Of a stretch of 64,000 nt of DNA, positions 1-12,257 are shown piece after piece (the stretch's first letter is position 1; every line of letters begins with the position of its first letter). The notes under the pieces are model-generated. The model made no database searches. It saw nothing but the letters and a program-made list of their open reading frames with translations, and had not been told where the DNA came from. A program made the translations under genes and the position numbers. The DNA comes from Artocarpus heterophyllus (lineage: Eukaryota; Streptophyta; Magnoliopsida; Rosales; Moraceae): contig JAJQZP010000417.1 in assembly GCA_025403435.1 (NCBI GenBank), positions 62,001 to 126,000 on the forward strand, written 5' to 3'.

Positions 1-502
1 TTAGCCTAAATAACATAACCCAAACGACAGTTCTAAATTGGGGAATTATTCATCAGTTTCTCGATGTTGTGCTGCCCTCGTAAAGTGGAGGGGAACTCTA
101 CTCTTCTTCTTCAAATTTGCTACTTCATTAACAAGTGAAGATCTCCTAGACTCCTAGCTTCAATCATAAGTTCATCTGCACCACAAGTGATAAGAAACTT
201 CCTATCAGACAAGATTAAGAAACAACCTATAACAGCTAAGTATGGCAAACCTCTCAAAATTTTCACGTGTTTACATTCTGGGAAAAGATGCCTTTGTATT
301 ATGACTTTAGTATCTCAAGCTAAAGAATAGCTCTAAGCAACTTTAGTATCTCAAAATGAGCTAAATGTCAAAAAGAATAACTCAACACTCACTCTCAAGC
401 TGATATGACAACAGCAATAAAACATCTGCAATAAGAAAATAATCCAACAAATCAGTTGATTACACAGTTCTTCAAATAAAAGTATGTTTTCTTCACCTTT
501 AA

Positions 503-1261
503 TCATCTAAGCTTCTGCTTTCCACTGTTCCTCATTGCGGCCTCATTGACCTTCTCCCAGTAACCTTCAATAGGAGGAGTCAGAGTTGCCAAGTAAAGAT
601 CTTTCGGGGCTGGAGTTGGATCCGGCACCAATGCAGCTGCCTTCAAATGATCAGGCAATGCATCAATTGCTTCTTTCTTCATCCGCAACAGTGTCGATTC
701 TGCTGCTTGCTTTGCCCGATGACGCCTCATCAGAATTCTGCTGTACTCCTTAGCAAGCCTCTTCCCATCTTCAGCTGTCAATTCATACTTAGGTATCTCA
801 TTCTGGTCAACCAAACCAAGGGTTATCAAATCCAAACCAGGAGTCCCGATAATCGTCGGTTTCTCTGGAACCCCAAGCTTTTCCCTATCTTTCTTCAGCA
901 TCTCAAGCTCCCGCTGTCGGGCTTTGCTGATAAGCCCCATTTTCTCCCTCTCTGCTTCCCGCTTCCTTTGTTTCGCGGTCAAGTGCCTAATAGGTGTGGG
1001 AGCATTCAAAACTTCACCATAAATCTTTTCAAGCCTCTCTCTTTCACTATTTCCTCTTCCTCTGCCTTTAGGGGCAGCGGAATCCGGACCGCCTTTTTTT
1101 ACTGATATCTTATTCCGCTTCATCGGCGCCGTCGCCTTCACCTTCCCTTTCAACTTCCCTTTGCCCTTGGCAGTTCCACTCACAGAGCATCGTTGAAGAA
1201 ATTGGTGGCTCAAAGATTCAATAGACGACGATAAGGGTTTCGATTTCAAGATTCTTATCAT
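503..1261 (-). CDS. Probable mitochondrial large-subunit ribosomal protein mL40 (plant type)
   Basis: A single open exon of 252 residues. The N-terminus (about residues 1-30) is basic and Ser-rich with almost no acidic residues, as in a mitochondrial presequence. Residues 30-75 are a Lys/Gly/Arg-rich linker. Residues 75-125 are a charged helical stretch with repeated RE/KR pairs, and the C-terminal third has an alternating Arg/Ala/Glu helix followed by a Pro-rich TPP-containing tail. This layout, length and tail resemble the mL40 (MRP-L28/MRPL40) family, which sits on the mitoribosomal large subunit. The family call is from memory of its layout; residue-level identity is weak. The start is the first ATG after a spliced leader. 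It could instead be another basic mitochondrial RNA-binding protein. That the gene is real is much surer than its name. Confidence 0.6.
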   Translation of the reverse strand: MIRILKSKPLSSSIESLSHQFLQRCSVSGTAKGKGKLKGKVKATAPMKRNKISVKKGGPDSAAPKGRGRGNSERERLEKIYGEVLNAPTPIRHLTAKQRKREAEREKMGLISKARQRELEMLKKDREKLGVPEKPTIIGTPGLDLITLGLVDQNEIPKYELTAEDGKRLAKEYSRILMRRHRAKQAAESTLLRMKKEAIDALPDHLKAAALVPDPTPAPKDLYLATLTPPIEGYWEKVNEAAMRNSGKQKLR

Positions 1262-1735
1262 CTTAAATCAGAATTCTTCAATTATCTTACTTTAACAGTA
1301 CTGCATCCAAAGTGAACAAGCAATTACCAACACTAAACTACACAGATTTACAACAAAAATCAAGGCAAACACTTTGGTTTTGATTTCTTTAACATTATTA
1401 AAAGTTGGAATCTTTTCATGGGAATCTTTAAGTCACTAACTCAGAAACTATTTTATTAAACTGATTACAAACGGGAAAAAAGGGGGGAATTTTTGGACTC
1501 TTTTCCGATGAACAAGAAATAAAAAATGAAAAAAAAAACACTGTAACCTAAATTGGTCAAATATCCTCTATTTTTAAAAAAAAAAAAACTATTTTCCAGA
1601 TGAGATAAATTAGCATGCGCTTATCCAAGTTCGAGAGAAGAAAAGAAAGCGACAGGATGAAAAGGAAATGAGAAGAGTACCTGTGAATATGTGATTCGGT
1701 GGTGAAAATGGCGGTCGCAGCTGCTTATTTATTAA
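1262..1735 (-). other. Leader exon and 5'-UTR intron of the mL40-like gene
   Basis: On the minus strand a good donor (CAG|GTACTC at 1681/1680) and an acceptor (TGCAG at 1301-1305) bound an intron of about 380 bp (1301-1680). It contains A/T runs typical of plant introns and separates a non-coding first exon (from about 1681 upward) from the coding exon. A leader intron is common in plant ribosomal-protein genes. The transcription start is not visible. Confidence 0.55.
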
Positions 1736-4700
1736 TTTATTTATCTATTTATTGATTTTGGAAGACGACGGAGATTTGAGGAGTTTCTTTGGGGGAAGAA
1801 GGGATTTGGAGGATTCACAGAAAAACGAACCGGTAGAGTGAAAGAAGGGAGATTTTGAGAACTGGCCCATTCATCAAAATCTTCCGTGAAGGAGAATAGA
1901 CAGAACAGGGATCAAAGTGACGTCGTTTTCCTGCTGGACCAGCGTCTCTAAAAAAGCCCCAATGTCAATGGGCTTCTTTGTATCTCTTTCAAACGGTCCC
2001 AAAATTGGAAGAAAATATTACATGTTATGCGATTTTAAGTTAAAAAAAAATGTTTTTTCTTTGGCACCTCAACAAGTTTATATTTCATCCTGGCAAACAT
2101 GGTGATATTTATAAAAATTAAATTTAAAAAAAAATATGAATATTTTACAAAATTATAATATATTATAAATTAATAAAAAAACATACATGTTATCATATAT
2201 TTTTAAAAATTATGTTTAGTTATGCCATAATTAATAAGGTATGTTATGCTGTCATTTATTTTACATGTTAAAGTTGTATCATATTTAAATTTATATGGCA
2301 TTTAAAAAAGTAAGTGTAAATTTTTTAAAGGCTCATAAGAATGTTTAGAAAATTATTTTATCTTCAAAAAAAATTATATTCCAATTCCATCATTGTAAAT
2401 TTGCCATGTAGTGTAATTTTTATTTTTTTGTCTAATTACATTAAGTTGCATACTCATAAGAGAAGAATTGAAATATAACAATTTCTTAAAAAAATATTTA
2501 AAGAATAGAATAACTACATGGTACGTATTATATTTATTTTCATACTTTATACTATAAAATCAAGTAATAATTAATATAACCACTACAATTTTTTTACTAT
2601 TTTTTTAACGTTTGGAGCTGAAACTTACGTTCTTTATTCCATTTTGATTCGCTTAAAAACATTATAAATTACTCTAAATTATGCTATTTTTTATGTTAGG
2701 CTATTCAATTATTCGATGATATTGTTTTATGTTAAATTGACTATACTTTGGTTCATGATCTCAATCAATGTTAACTTCTTAAAGGTTAATGCTTGTACTT
2801 GAAGACTAATCCGCAATACATTATCTTATTCTCACTAAGGTCACAGTTCTAATGTCGTTCGTATTTTAATTATAGTAAGTATTACGAGTTTCCTCACTTA
2901 AATACTTCACATTCTTATCCTCAAAAAAAAAAAAAAAAAATCTCATTCCTATTTGTTGAAAAAGTAATTTCTTTTCAATAGACGCTTATAATTCCCACTG
3001 TAATTACTTACGAGTTATTGATTAAAAAAAATTGCTGCAGATGTATTTAGATAAATATTAATAATTATTATATATGTATTAGCTATATATGGTATAAATT
3101 AACTTTCTTAAATAATAAATTTACTTCTTCAATAACCAAAAAAAAAAAAGAAGCAAAATCTCTAATGTAATTACAATGCATCAATTCTGGTTCTTTATAC
3201 TAATATGAGGTGAGATCTGCTGTCCCCGTAAGCTGTGTGGCTTAGCCTCGTAAACTCCCGCTAAATCTTGTCTGGAGAGCTCAAGAAATACTGATCAAAA
3301 GAATTTAGATAGAGACACGACATTCTAAAATGCATATATCATCTCCGCACGAAGTCTACAATGTCTGTTTTCAAAAGGAAATTTACCAGTGTCTTTTAGC
3401 CCAGATGCTCATCAACAACACCACTGAAAGAGAGAGAAGATAGAAAAGCCGAAGATTCTCCTCAACCACGACAAATATTCGAAAAGAGAAAGATGCCATT
3501 GTATGTTACACATGCCAATGCCACGGGAAAAATGAGAAAAAAAAGAAAAGAAAAGAAAAAAAACCTTTTAGTTTGGATCATAGTTTTCTACGTTTCCCAA
3601 ATAATATGAAGACTTTGTTACAGAAAGATGTCTTTCAAGAGAGCTTTCAAAGATTGATCTTAATCTTCTGAAAATCTCTCCAATTATAGAGAAAGTTTCC
3701 TGTCTAAAATCTTTTACTGTTATTTTTTAAAAATGATAAAAGTTCTCAATTATCCTGTCATTTCTTTTGTTTGTAGACGTTGGGATGACTCGCACGCAGC
3801 CTCAATTTTCAATCTTACCCATCCGGTCTTTTATACTTACTCTCGTCCATCAAATCTCCTAATCTGACGTAGCATCCGCTTTAAAAGATTTCTGCTCAAG
3901 TCATTTTCCTCGTCTTAAAAAAGTGTTTGATAAAATCAATTTTAACTAAAAGTCCTCAATATAAAGCTTTTCTATGTTATAATTTTCAGTCCAAATATTT
4001 CGGTCATAACCATGCTTCCTAGACACGCCTTATTAGCCTGGCTCAAAACTCCCTGTTTTCTTGGTCATTTGTTTTTTTTTTTCCACACTCTTGCTTTCAG
4101 AGCAGTAGCTGAAAACGTGTTTTTCTTTTTCGGAATGAAAACCATGCCTAATGGTGGAAGCATCCATACGCTATTTACATCAATAGACTATGATAAGCAT
4201 TGAAAAAATCCGCACCAATCCAAGACGCCAGGGCTCAAAATTGATTTAAATATTTCTACATGTGTCATCCGTCTTCAGTTTTTCCGTTATAAATTATGAC
4301 AACAAGACTTGTTAATTCATTATCCCATTTGTGACTTTTTCCTTCTTAACCTTCTTGGAGCTCACGATTTGTCTTTTCGTTATCTTGCTTTTGGGGGCAT
4401 TATATATTTATATTACATAATCATGCATCCATTGCGGTCGAAATTTGACTTGAGAACCGCAATGGCATAATTTATTACTTTCTAGAAGCTCAATTTTCAA
4501 TTTATGGCTTTCAAATAAAAAAAGTTTTCTTGTAGCTTATGCAAACAATAATTTAGAAAGACGAGGACACGCAAGTTATGGAACATGGAGTACTATTTCA
4601 TCTCCAATCATTTTGCTACATCTGGAAAGTCGCACATTAAAAGCCTGTTTGGTTCGAGTATTTGAATAGCATATTTAAATAAAGATTTAAATTTTTATGA

Positions 4701-5700
4701 GAAAAAATACTACAGCAAAATGATTTAAACCGTGATTCAAACCACGAAACAAACGGGCCCGAAGAATACTTTTTCATGATTGATAACTAAATAAAAGAAA
4801 ATAAAACAACTATATATCATGAATTGTTGTGCTTTTTATTTTTAAACAATAAGAGAAGAGGGTAATAAGTTAGAGCTTTTTGATTACTGTTTAAATAGTG
4901 CATAAAAAAAATTTATTTGGGAAGAAATTTATTGGTATAAAAAGTAATACAATTTAAAGATATAGATAAAATGCTTAATTTATTATTTTTAAATACAATG
5001 TCAAAAAATAAATAAAAGGCTTTTACAAATTCTTTTTAAAAAAATCACCTGACTTGTCCAAAAAAAATTATAAAAGTCAAAAACGTATTTAACGGGTTCA
5101 TTCAAAATATATCTAAAAGCAAGTTTGAAGTAAATAAAACATAAACAGCTTCTTTTCTTAAGTCATTCTAAACAAGCTAATAGTTGGAACTCCATTAATT
5201 ATAGCTATTTATTCTCCATGAAAACCCATTTTCTAGGTGGAAAAAATGACAACTTTCCATGGGTTTCCGTTTGTTAGATGTGAGAAGCTCCTTTCACGTG
5301 CTCAGACCGCTGGTGGTTCTTCTTGTCCCCTCTGCAAAGTAACCTTGGCCGCCCAAAGTTATATAAATTAGCACGTCCTAACTATTACTTCAAAATAATA
5401 AACATTTTTAAATATATGCCGTCTAGACCACATTAAATTACACATACCAAATCACTTCAAATACAAGACACGTCATAGACTTTGTTAAATCCCAGTAGTT
5501 AAATAATTTATTCAAACCGAAGAAAATATTCGTGTCATTAACGCCACATGGCAATACATATTTGCATTAAAAAATTCAAGAGCCACATGATTGTCTTTAG
5601 TAGAAGTCTAAAAAAGAAGCTTCCATGAAGACACAAGCTTCTGGAAGATGAAATTATTTAATATTTTCGTCGTCGTTTTGTTGGATTATTCATCATCTTG
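1736..5700. other. AT-rich intergenic region without a recognisable gene
   Basis: Very AT-rich, with many stops in all frames. The short open frames at 1917 and 4012 lack codon structure and family resemblance. Apart from A/T runs (for example 2923-2940) and one MITE-like element at 4641-4761, I see nothing definable here. Confidence 0.6.
4641..4761. repeat. Short MITE-like element
   Basis: The left end (GCCTGTTTGGTTCG...) and the inverted right end (...CGAAACAAACGGGCC) form imperfect terminal inverted repeats of about 24 bp around an AT-rich core with a CTACAGCAAAAT stretch. This is the look of common plant non-autonomous DNA transposons with a TGTTTGG end. No transposase is present and no target duplication was confidently seen. 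Confidence 0.5.
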
Positions 5701-5710
5701 AGAACTGATT

Positions 5711-5727
5711 AATATATATATAAATAC
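5711..5727 (+). promoter_or_regulatory. Probable TATA box of the EGF-like gene
   Basis: A TATATATATAAATA stretch lies about 110 bp upstream of the preferred ATG at 5834, a usual distance for a plant TATA box plus a short leader. Confidence 0.5.
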
Positions 5728-5833
5728 ATGTAGGTCATAAGACAACAAACTCATCTTCTTTCTGCCTCTGTTCTAAGTGTCTATCTCTATCTCTCATATT
5801 GTGTTTGTGTCACCTTTGAAACAATTTCAAAAT

Positions 5834-7989
5834 ATGGCCTCTTCTTCTACTTCCTTGGCTTTTCTAGCTTTGATTCTTGTAGCTCTTCCCATTGCTGCTT
5901 TTGCTGACCTTTGGGATAACATAGCTCCTACTGCCGCCGGTACTTCCTCAATCTTTCCCTGGTTTTATGTACATCTATAGGTTTACTAGAGATTTACGTA
6001 TCCAGACAACTTTGACAAATATTATATCATCTTTACGTGATGTATCTCTTGAATTGTTTGTACTACCTTGTCCAAGTACATTGATCATAACAAAAAGATT
6101 TTACTTATCGAGAAGAACGAATAGTCTTACTACCGAATAGTCTTACTGCTGATTACGTACTTATTTTTGTGTTGTGTGTAAATTACAGAGGAGCTTTGTA
6201 GGGATGTAGATTGTGGAAAGGGAACATGCAAAGCTGACGGAACCCTTCCGTATGGCTACCAATGTGAGTGCGACTCGGGTTGGCAGCGAAACGATCAAGA
6301 TGGGGACGGCGAGGATGATCACAAGTTCCTTCCATGTGTCATCCCTAACTGTAAGCTCTATGTACTCTCAAACCTTCTAAAATTTTCTCTTTGGTATCTT
6401 CTACAATTATTACTCAAATTGTTGTTTGAAACTGCATGTGAAAGTGAATTAAGTCTAACAATACTTGAAATGACATGATTTGAATGTTCATCAATTAATT
6501 ATGTAAACAAAGAGGACTTCTCCGGTGAGAATCTCCCCCGGTAGTATATAATTTGAAATCGTTAAATTTAGTCAAATAATTTTTTTTTCACCGATCCAAC
6601 ATTTGAAAGACAGATTTACCCATTGATAAGAATCTTTTTTGGTTCTGAGCAAAGATATTGTCGTTGAGAAATTTTTATGCTTGGTTTTTATCCGTAATTT
6701 TTTATTTTTAATTTTTCAGGTACTCTTAACTATAGTGGTTGCCAGCCAGCTCCACCTCCAGTTCCGGCGAAGGAAGTTCCACGCAATAAATCTGCCTTTG
6801 ATCGTAATTTAGCATCATCTTCGTCAACTCAAGAACTTGTTATGATTTTATTTTTTTTTTGGTTTTTGTGATAATTTAATTCTTTTTGTGACCTTTTTTT
6901 GTAGCTTGCTACTGGGCCTACTGTGGAGAAGGGACTTGCGTAAGGAACATATCCTGCACATACAATTACAAGTGTGAATGCACCACAGGGTTCTATAACC
7001 TTCTAAACAAGACAATTTACCCATGCTATAGCGAATGTAAGAACGATATCCACATTTATTTCAAGAAACAAGAAATATATTTTTTTTCTCTTTTTGTAAC
7101 TAAAACTAAAAGGGTTTTTTTTTTTTTTTTTTTTTTTTTTGGGTCCTTTATAGGCACACTCGGATCTGATTGTTCAAGGCTTGGGATTAAAGTTGCAAAT
7201 TCTAGTTCCAGTGGTAATGAGAGCCAAGGTGAGATCCACTGTTAAGAAAGCACTTTCATTTTGCTCTCCTTTTTTCAAAGTCAATATATTTATTTGAGTT
7301 TAATTTAGAAACAAGTGCTGAAATTATAATAAAAAGGTAATAATTCAGGTGTCTCATTGATAAATTAATTTTTAAGGACAAATAAATATGGTTTTAAAAA
7401 ACCCTCAATGGTGGTCGTTGCGTCAAACACCTAACCTTCTCATCTTAAGATTTTATTTTTACACTTGAGCTTTAGTTATAGCTAATGTTGATTTTTTTTC
7501 AAAGATTAAAAAAGTCTTGTTCAATTCAAAGGACTTAGTAAATGTATTAAACATGATATCTTAGAGGTGTGAATTTGAATTGACCAACTTGATCAATATT
7601 GGGTGAAAGGAAGAGCCTATCAATAAGGAAAGGAAAGACCAACCCGACTAGAAACTCACATGTGCCAAGGGTAGGTCGTGCCGGACCAGATTTTCTATAA
7701 GGAACATGTTTTATTGACATTAAAAAATCTTACAAGACCGGACCGAGTGCGAGCCGAGCCGGGTGAAAGAGACATATTGTCCGCTTGGCCTAACTCAAAT
7801 TGACACCTTGTGCCACAACACTACGGTGTAAAATTATACCAAAAAACGTATTTCTTATTGCAATATACATTCAGAGAAATTGATTTATTTCTTTTTGCTT
7901 ATTGTTTCCCAGGTACATCGTTTGTGCCAGGGAAGTTCCATTGGATGATCATATTGATGGCGTCCTTCGGTTTGGTCATGTGGAAATAG
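5834..7989 (+). CDS. Secreted Cys-rich EGF-like protein, probably GPI-anchored (notch/delta-like annotated plant family)
   Basis: Six exons: 5834-5939, 6189-6350, 6720-6803, 6905-7036, 7154-7228, 7913-7989; 211 residues, all junctions GT-AG and in phase. Residues 1-24 are a clear signal peptide (hydrophobic LAFLALILVALP, then AAFA). Next come two Cys-rich modules with the EGF-like pattern C-x4-C-G-x-G-x-C...C-x-C: DCGKGTC...CEC in exon 2 and YCGEGTC...CEC in exon 4, joined by a Pro-rich linker with an N-glycosylation sequon (NYS). The last exon encodes a short spacer and a hydrophobic tail ending in WK, which fits a GPI-attachment signal. The family is known in plants as 'neurogenic locus notch-like' proteins of unclear function at the cell surface. 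An in-frame ATG at 5777 exists, but starting at 5834 puts the signal peptide at the N-terminus. Intron 4 holds a long T run (about 7112-7140). Confidence 0.85.
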
Positions 7990-9780
7990 GATGTAACGTA
8001 ATGAAATATGATTGTTGGTCCTTCAGCTTCTGGTTTAATATCATATATACTCTCACATGGATTATTTCACGCGTTCATTTGTTCGTTTTAGCCTGCCAGA
8101 TTTTTCTATATAAAAGCTTGATTTGTATGAACAACTGGCCACAGTCATTTGCTGATGATGACTGTAGTATTCAGTTGAGTTCATCATATATGTGATGTAG
8201 AACATTTGTTACGAGTGTGGTGGTTGTTTTTATTGTCCTGTGACTAATGATGAATTCTTTTGGCTTTTTCTTCCTTAATATGCTTTCCAATTAAAACCTG
8301 TCAAGATCTATAATCTAGAACTGAATTCCTCAACCACCCATTTACCATCTATCTAAAGACATAAAACTTTTGCTCTTTAATGAAAAGTGTATCTAATACC
8401 TTTCTAACCAGACCAGTTTCTCATGTATCAAACAGAGTCTGCCAAAGAACAATTAACTAAAGCGTGTCTGGTTCAATTATCTCGGCAAAAGTCACTTTGA
8501 TATCAGAGCTTGTTTGGTATGAGAGAAAAGTAGAAGGAAAGAGATGGCCGGCCCAAATTATCTTTACAAATACGGAGAGATTAAAGAGAGAGACCCTCTC
8601 CGTCATCTCTATTTTACTCACCTCTAAGTTATATAACGTTCTTTCCTTCTTAATCTGTTTCCCTCTCATCAAATATAACCTTAGTTACGAGCACTGTTTT
8701 TTATCACCATAATAATGTACCAATACACACGTGTCCATAAAAGAGAGCTGTCATAAAAAGTAAAAGAATTGAGTAGGTTTTATTAGACACATATGAGGTG
8801 ATTGTATCTTCATTGTACCTGTGGAATAACAAATGGTTGAGCGTCCACATTGCACCCTATGCGTATGAAACTCAGACTATGCCTAAGACAGAGAAGCCTC
8901 ACCTAATCTAATTATAGCATGCTTAGTTTGAGTGCACAAATGACAATCATAAAGCAATTCTCTCGCTCAAAAAACATCAACTAATCAATTTCCAGTTCTG
9001 ACAAGCATTATGAAGTAAGAATTACCAAATGACCTTTGTGAAACAGCTAATAAACAGTCTTAGCTGAACACGAAAAGCTACTCTTTCAGTCTTAAGTAGA
9101 TGTAGAATTCAGAATCACGTACTCTTTCAGTCTTACTTGGAGCAACAACAAAAGTAAAAACGTGTTCTGTGCATCTCACTGTCTGAATCTCGGATTCCAG
9201 TCAAGTCAAGTAGTTTAGAAAGGCAGTACACAACCAATGCATGCCAGAACCAACAAATAGGGCATTTAGGAAGTCATTTCGAACTGATAGTTTGAACCAG
9301 GTAACCATTTAAATTTTTAAATTTTGCGAGAGAAAAATGTAGCAAACGAAGCTCCCAAATTCTCTTCAAGAATACCCCATTCCAGTTTCCAAATTGCGCG
9401 TCATCCCTTACTCTACTTTCCTAAGCAGATTATACCAAAATAACAAACTTATGCAAAAGTACTTCCCACATTGTCGATTCAGTTTGTAACCACGTTAAGA
9501 TACTTTATTTAAAGAACAAAACTTTTCATCAGCATTGTTCATCAATACCAATAATTCATAGTAAGAGAAGAGCCACTAAATCATTTTCAATTGTTTTCAA
9601 TTACTTCATATTTCTCCCATTTCCATCACTGATATTATTTCTTTTCCCAATGCCCAATAATCTAAACATCCATAAAGTACAAAACTTGCAAGTAAACAAG
9701 CAAGAAGTAACTATAGAACAACATCAAGCAAGCAAAAATGTCAAAAAAAAAAAAACCAAAAGGAAATTTGACTCACACTC
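7990..9780. other. Intergenic region between EGF-like gene and ribose-5-phosphate isomerase gene
   Basis: Contains the 3' UTRs of the two convergent genes and one foldback element (8508-8680). The short open frames on both strands at 8457-8712 overlap because that element is near-palindromic. No further gene is supported. Confidence 0.55.
8508..8680. repeat. Foldback/MITE-like element
   Basis: The left part (TTTGGTATGAGAGAAAAGT followed by a GGAAAG run) is matched in inverse orientation by the right part (CTTTCCTTC followed by TTTCCCTCTCATCAAAT). This gives inverted ends with the core TATGAGAG/GATGAGAG. Termini are approximate and no target duplication was identified. Confidence 0.4.
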
Positions 9781-10656
9781 TCACTTGGTCTTGACATCAA
9801 CACCACTAGTCCCAGCAATGATCACTGCAGTAGCCATATCCAAGAACAAGCCATGCTCCACAACCCCTTCGAACTCCGAGATCTCCTTCCCAGCCGCCAA
9901 GGCGTCCCTAATCGGCGTCTTGAAGTACAAATCCACAATGTAATTCGAATTATCAGTCACGTATGGCTTCCCATCGGAATCCAATCTCAATTTCGCCTCA
10001 ACTCCTTCTTCCTTGAACAGCTCCTGCAATCTCACAAGGTTATACTTCCAGCAAAACTGCACGACCTCCACCGGCATGGCCAAGCCGCTCCCTCCCAGGC
10101 CGTCGACGAGCTTCGTCTCGTCGGCGACTACGACGAACTTGTCCGATGCAGCCTCGACCATCTTCTCCCTAAGCAGGGCGCCGCCACGGCCCTTGACGAG
10201 GTTCAGATCGGGGTCGACCTCGTCGGCGCCGTCGATGGCCAAATCGAGGCGGGGATGGTCGTCGAGGACGGAGAGAGGGATGCCGAGGGAGCGGGCCTGC
10301 TCTTCCGTCCGTTTGGACGTGGGGATTCCGACGATATCGGTGAGCTGGCCGGTGCTAAGGAGCTGGCCGAGCTTGGCGACGACGAAGGCGGCGGTGGAGC
10401 CGGTGCCGAGGCCGAGGACCATGCCGGATTTGACGTACTCGACGGCCTTGTCGGCGGCGAGCTTCTTCAGGCCGTCTTGGGTCAGGGCTGGGGCTGACTG
10501 GGCTCTGATGGTGGAGGTCGAGGGGGTGCATAGGTTAAGGGGTCTTGGATAGCGCTGGATAAAGCGGGCGGTGAAGGAAGAAGAAGAGGCATTGTATTGG
10601 TGGCGGTGGGTGAAGGAGAGAGAAGGAGGTGAGAGGAGAGAAAAAGAAGAGGCCAT
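9781..10656 (-). CDS. RPI3: Ribose-5-phosphate isomerase, chloroplastic
   Basis: An intronless gene of 291 residues. It interconverts ribose 5-phosphate and ribulose 5-phosphate in the Calvin-Benson cycle and oxidative pentose phosphate pathway of the plastid stroma. Residues 1 to about 50 are Ser/Thr/Arg-rich with few acidic residues (transit peptide). The RpiA domain follows, with the phosphate-binding GTGSTA loop (84-89), the SKRTEEQA segment (about 114-121), the IDGADEVD catalytic loop (141-148) and KGRGGALLREK (155-165). Length is normal for the plastid enzyme. Third positions are GC-rich, unlike the AT-rich surroundings, which creates long meaningless frames on the opposite strand. The start is the first ATG followed directly by the transit-peptide sequence. 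The gene is divergent from the PITH-domain gene at 18.7 kb. Confidence 0.95.
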   Translation of the reverse strand: MASSFSLLSPPSLSFTHRHQYNASSSSFTARFIQRYPRPLNLCTPSTSTIRAQSAPALTQDGLKKLAADKAVEYVKSGMVLGLGTGSTAAFVVAKLGQLLSTGQLTDIVGIPTSKRTEEQARSLGIPLSVLDDHPRLDLAIDGADEVDPDLNLVKGRGGALLREKMVEAASDKFVVVADETKLVDGLGGSGLAMPVEVVQFCWKYNLVRLQELFKEEGVEAKLRLDSDGKPYVTDNSNYIVDLYFKTPIRDALAAGKEISEFEGVVEHGLFLDMATAVIIAGTSGVDVKTK

Positions 10657-10850
10657 GGAGATTGAATTGAAGAATGAAGAGGGAAGAATTTGAAGAGTGA
10701 AGAAAGAATGTGTGAATGTGAATTGAAAAAGGAGGGGATCTTTTTGGGCGAGAGTTGATTTTGGTTGGTTTGGCTTTGGTTAAGATGACTGGAATTGGAA
10801 TTACCAAAAAAAAAAAAAAAAAAAAGAGAGATATGACTGGAATTAGAAGC
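10657..10850 (-). promoter_or_regulatory. Leader/promoter-proximal region of the isomerase gene
   Basis: This stretch upstream of the isomerase ATG carries CT-rich leader sequence on the minus strand. Its part 10695-10800 has a clear second copy at about 15,606-15,730, which shows that the upstream region was once duplicated. No unambiguous TATA box is visible. An A run lies at 10804-10824. Confidence 0.45.
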
Positions 10851-10889
10851 TAATACGTGACTGTACTTGTATGTGAGTGTACTTGTTTG

Positions 10890-11180
10890 TTTGCGGGGAT
10901 TTTTTAAAATAACTTTTTGAGAAAATATTTTTTGACCAATGACTTTTTTTTTAGACAATTTTTGACATAAAAAAATTTTTTTTAGATATTAAAACGGTTT
11001 TATTTTTTTTATCTTATTGAGGTTTTTTATCCTGTTATAGTTATTTTTCTTATTTTTTTTAAAAAAAAACTAACACAGTTTACCTGTACAGAAAAACGTA
11101 TTTTTTGGTTCAAAAAAAATATGTCATTTACTCAATTCAAATTTTCTTTTTGTCTCTTTCTTCAAATTCTTCCGTTTGTT
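10890..11180 (+). repeat. Dispersed repeat, copy 1 (inverted partner at 25,030-25,310)
   Basis: The order of blocks (CTTTTTGAGA, a T-rich stretch, AAAACGGTTT, TTGAGGTT, CAGTTTACCTGTA, CTTTCTTCAAATTCTTCC) is the same as in the reverse complement of 25,030-25,310. The two are diverged members of one repeat family, perhaps part of an LTR. No coding capacity. Confidence 0.55.
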
Positions 11181-12257
11181 TGTGATTGTCTAAAAATATG
11201 GAAAGAAATTTTTTTTTCGGCCGAGAATATGCAAAATTTATTTATTCAGTCCATTAATGATACCTTTCGTATTTGAGTGTAAAAATATACTCTTTAATGT
11301 AATGTCATTTTTTATATTAAATTTATTATATATAAAATAAGATATTATTAGATAACGCAGTTAAAATTAAAAGTTAAAATTAATTTATTATAACACATAA
11401 AAATTTTATACTATAACCTATTTTTACATTACATGCTTAGATTTCTATCGTGATAAAAAAAAGAATCAAAACTGTACGTTTAAAAAAAAAGTTAAGGTTG
11501 CCGTACCTCTAGAAATGAATGTCAAATGATCTAAGTGTCAAGTGCCTGGCCTCTTCTTTTTAGGCATGTGAAAAGAAGGAAAGAGGCATATTATAATTTT
11601 TTTTAGACCTATTAAAACAACAAATATTTCCTAATGTTTAAAATAGGGTGAGTCAATGATAGAAAATGATCCAATGATCGTATACGATTCTTAGATTTAG
11701 ATAACGATAAAAAAAACAAAAATACCAAATCAAAATAAACTCTACAACACATTATCCAACATATTTTACAACTTTAATTTTGAAGAAATAATAATATAAA
11801 ACAACCATCTCCACACATCATCTCTTTCCTCCACCGTCTCACCATCGAAGCAGATTAATGATGACCGCCGACAATGAGGTGCAGAGGAGGACAAGATATC
11901 ACGACCATCATGCTTATAATTCTAGCCCTCACAATCAAGCCCCAAGGCTAGAGCCTTGACAAAGTCTGCTGCAAGCTCCTGTGAAGCCTTTCAGGAGCCC
12001 CTGCGAAGTCCATTGGAAAGCGGTCATGAAGTCTAGACAACCTTGGTCCTGATGTGCCATTTCACGGCTCTAAACCAACTAGTCTCGATGGATCGATTCC
12101 TGACAAAAAAAAAAGGCGAAATCAAACGCATTGGTAGATTTGCCGATTATTCACAGAACAAACACAAAATAAATAAATAAATAAATAAACCTAGATTTCT
12201 CCCCCCAAAAAGCCCCAAACTTTCGATTTGCCGACTACTCACACCAATGAATCTTCA
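11181..12257. other. Intergenic repeat-rich stretch
   Basis: AT-rich to about 11,850, then a more GC-rich piece (11,880-12,110) without an open frame. Its part 11,909-12,038 (AGCTCCTGTGAAGCC and GAAGTCTAGA blocks) recurs diverged at 14,163-14,275, so these copies bracket the solo-LTR-like element. A (AAAT)n run lies near 12,167-12,189. Confidence 0.5.

Noticed and set aside
647..1105. Plus-strand open frame of 152 codons
   Set aside because: Antisense shadow of the mL40-like exon, without any recognisable domain.
9853..10552. Two long plus-strand open frames (214 and 179 codons) over the isomerase gene
   Set aside because: They are antisense shadows caused by the GC-rich third positions of the isomerase; the minus frame has all RpiA motifs and a transit peptide.
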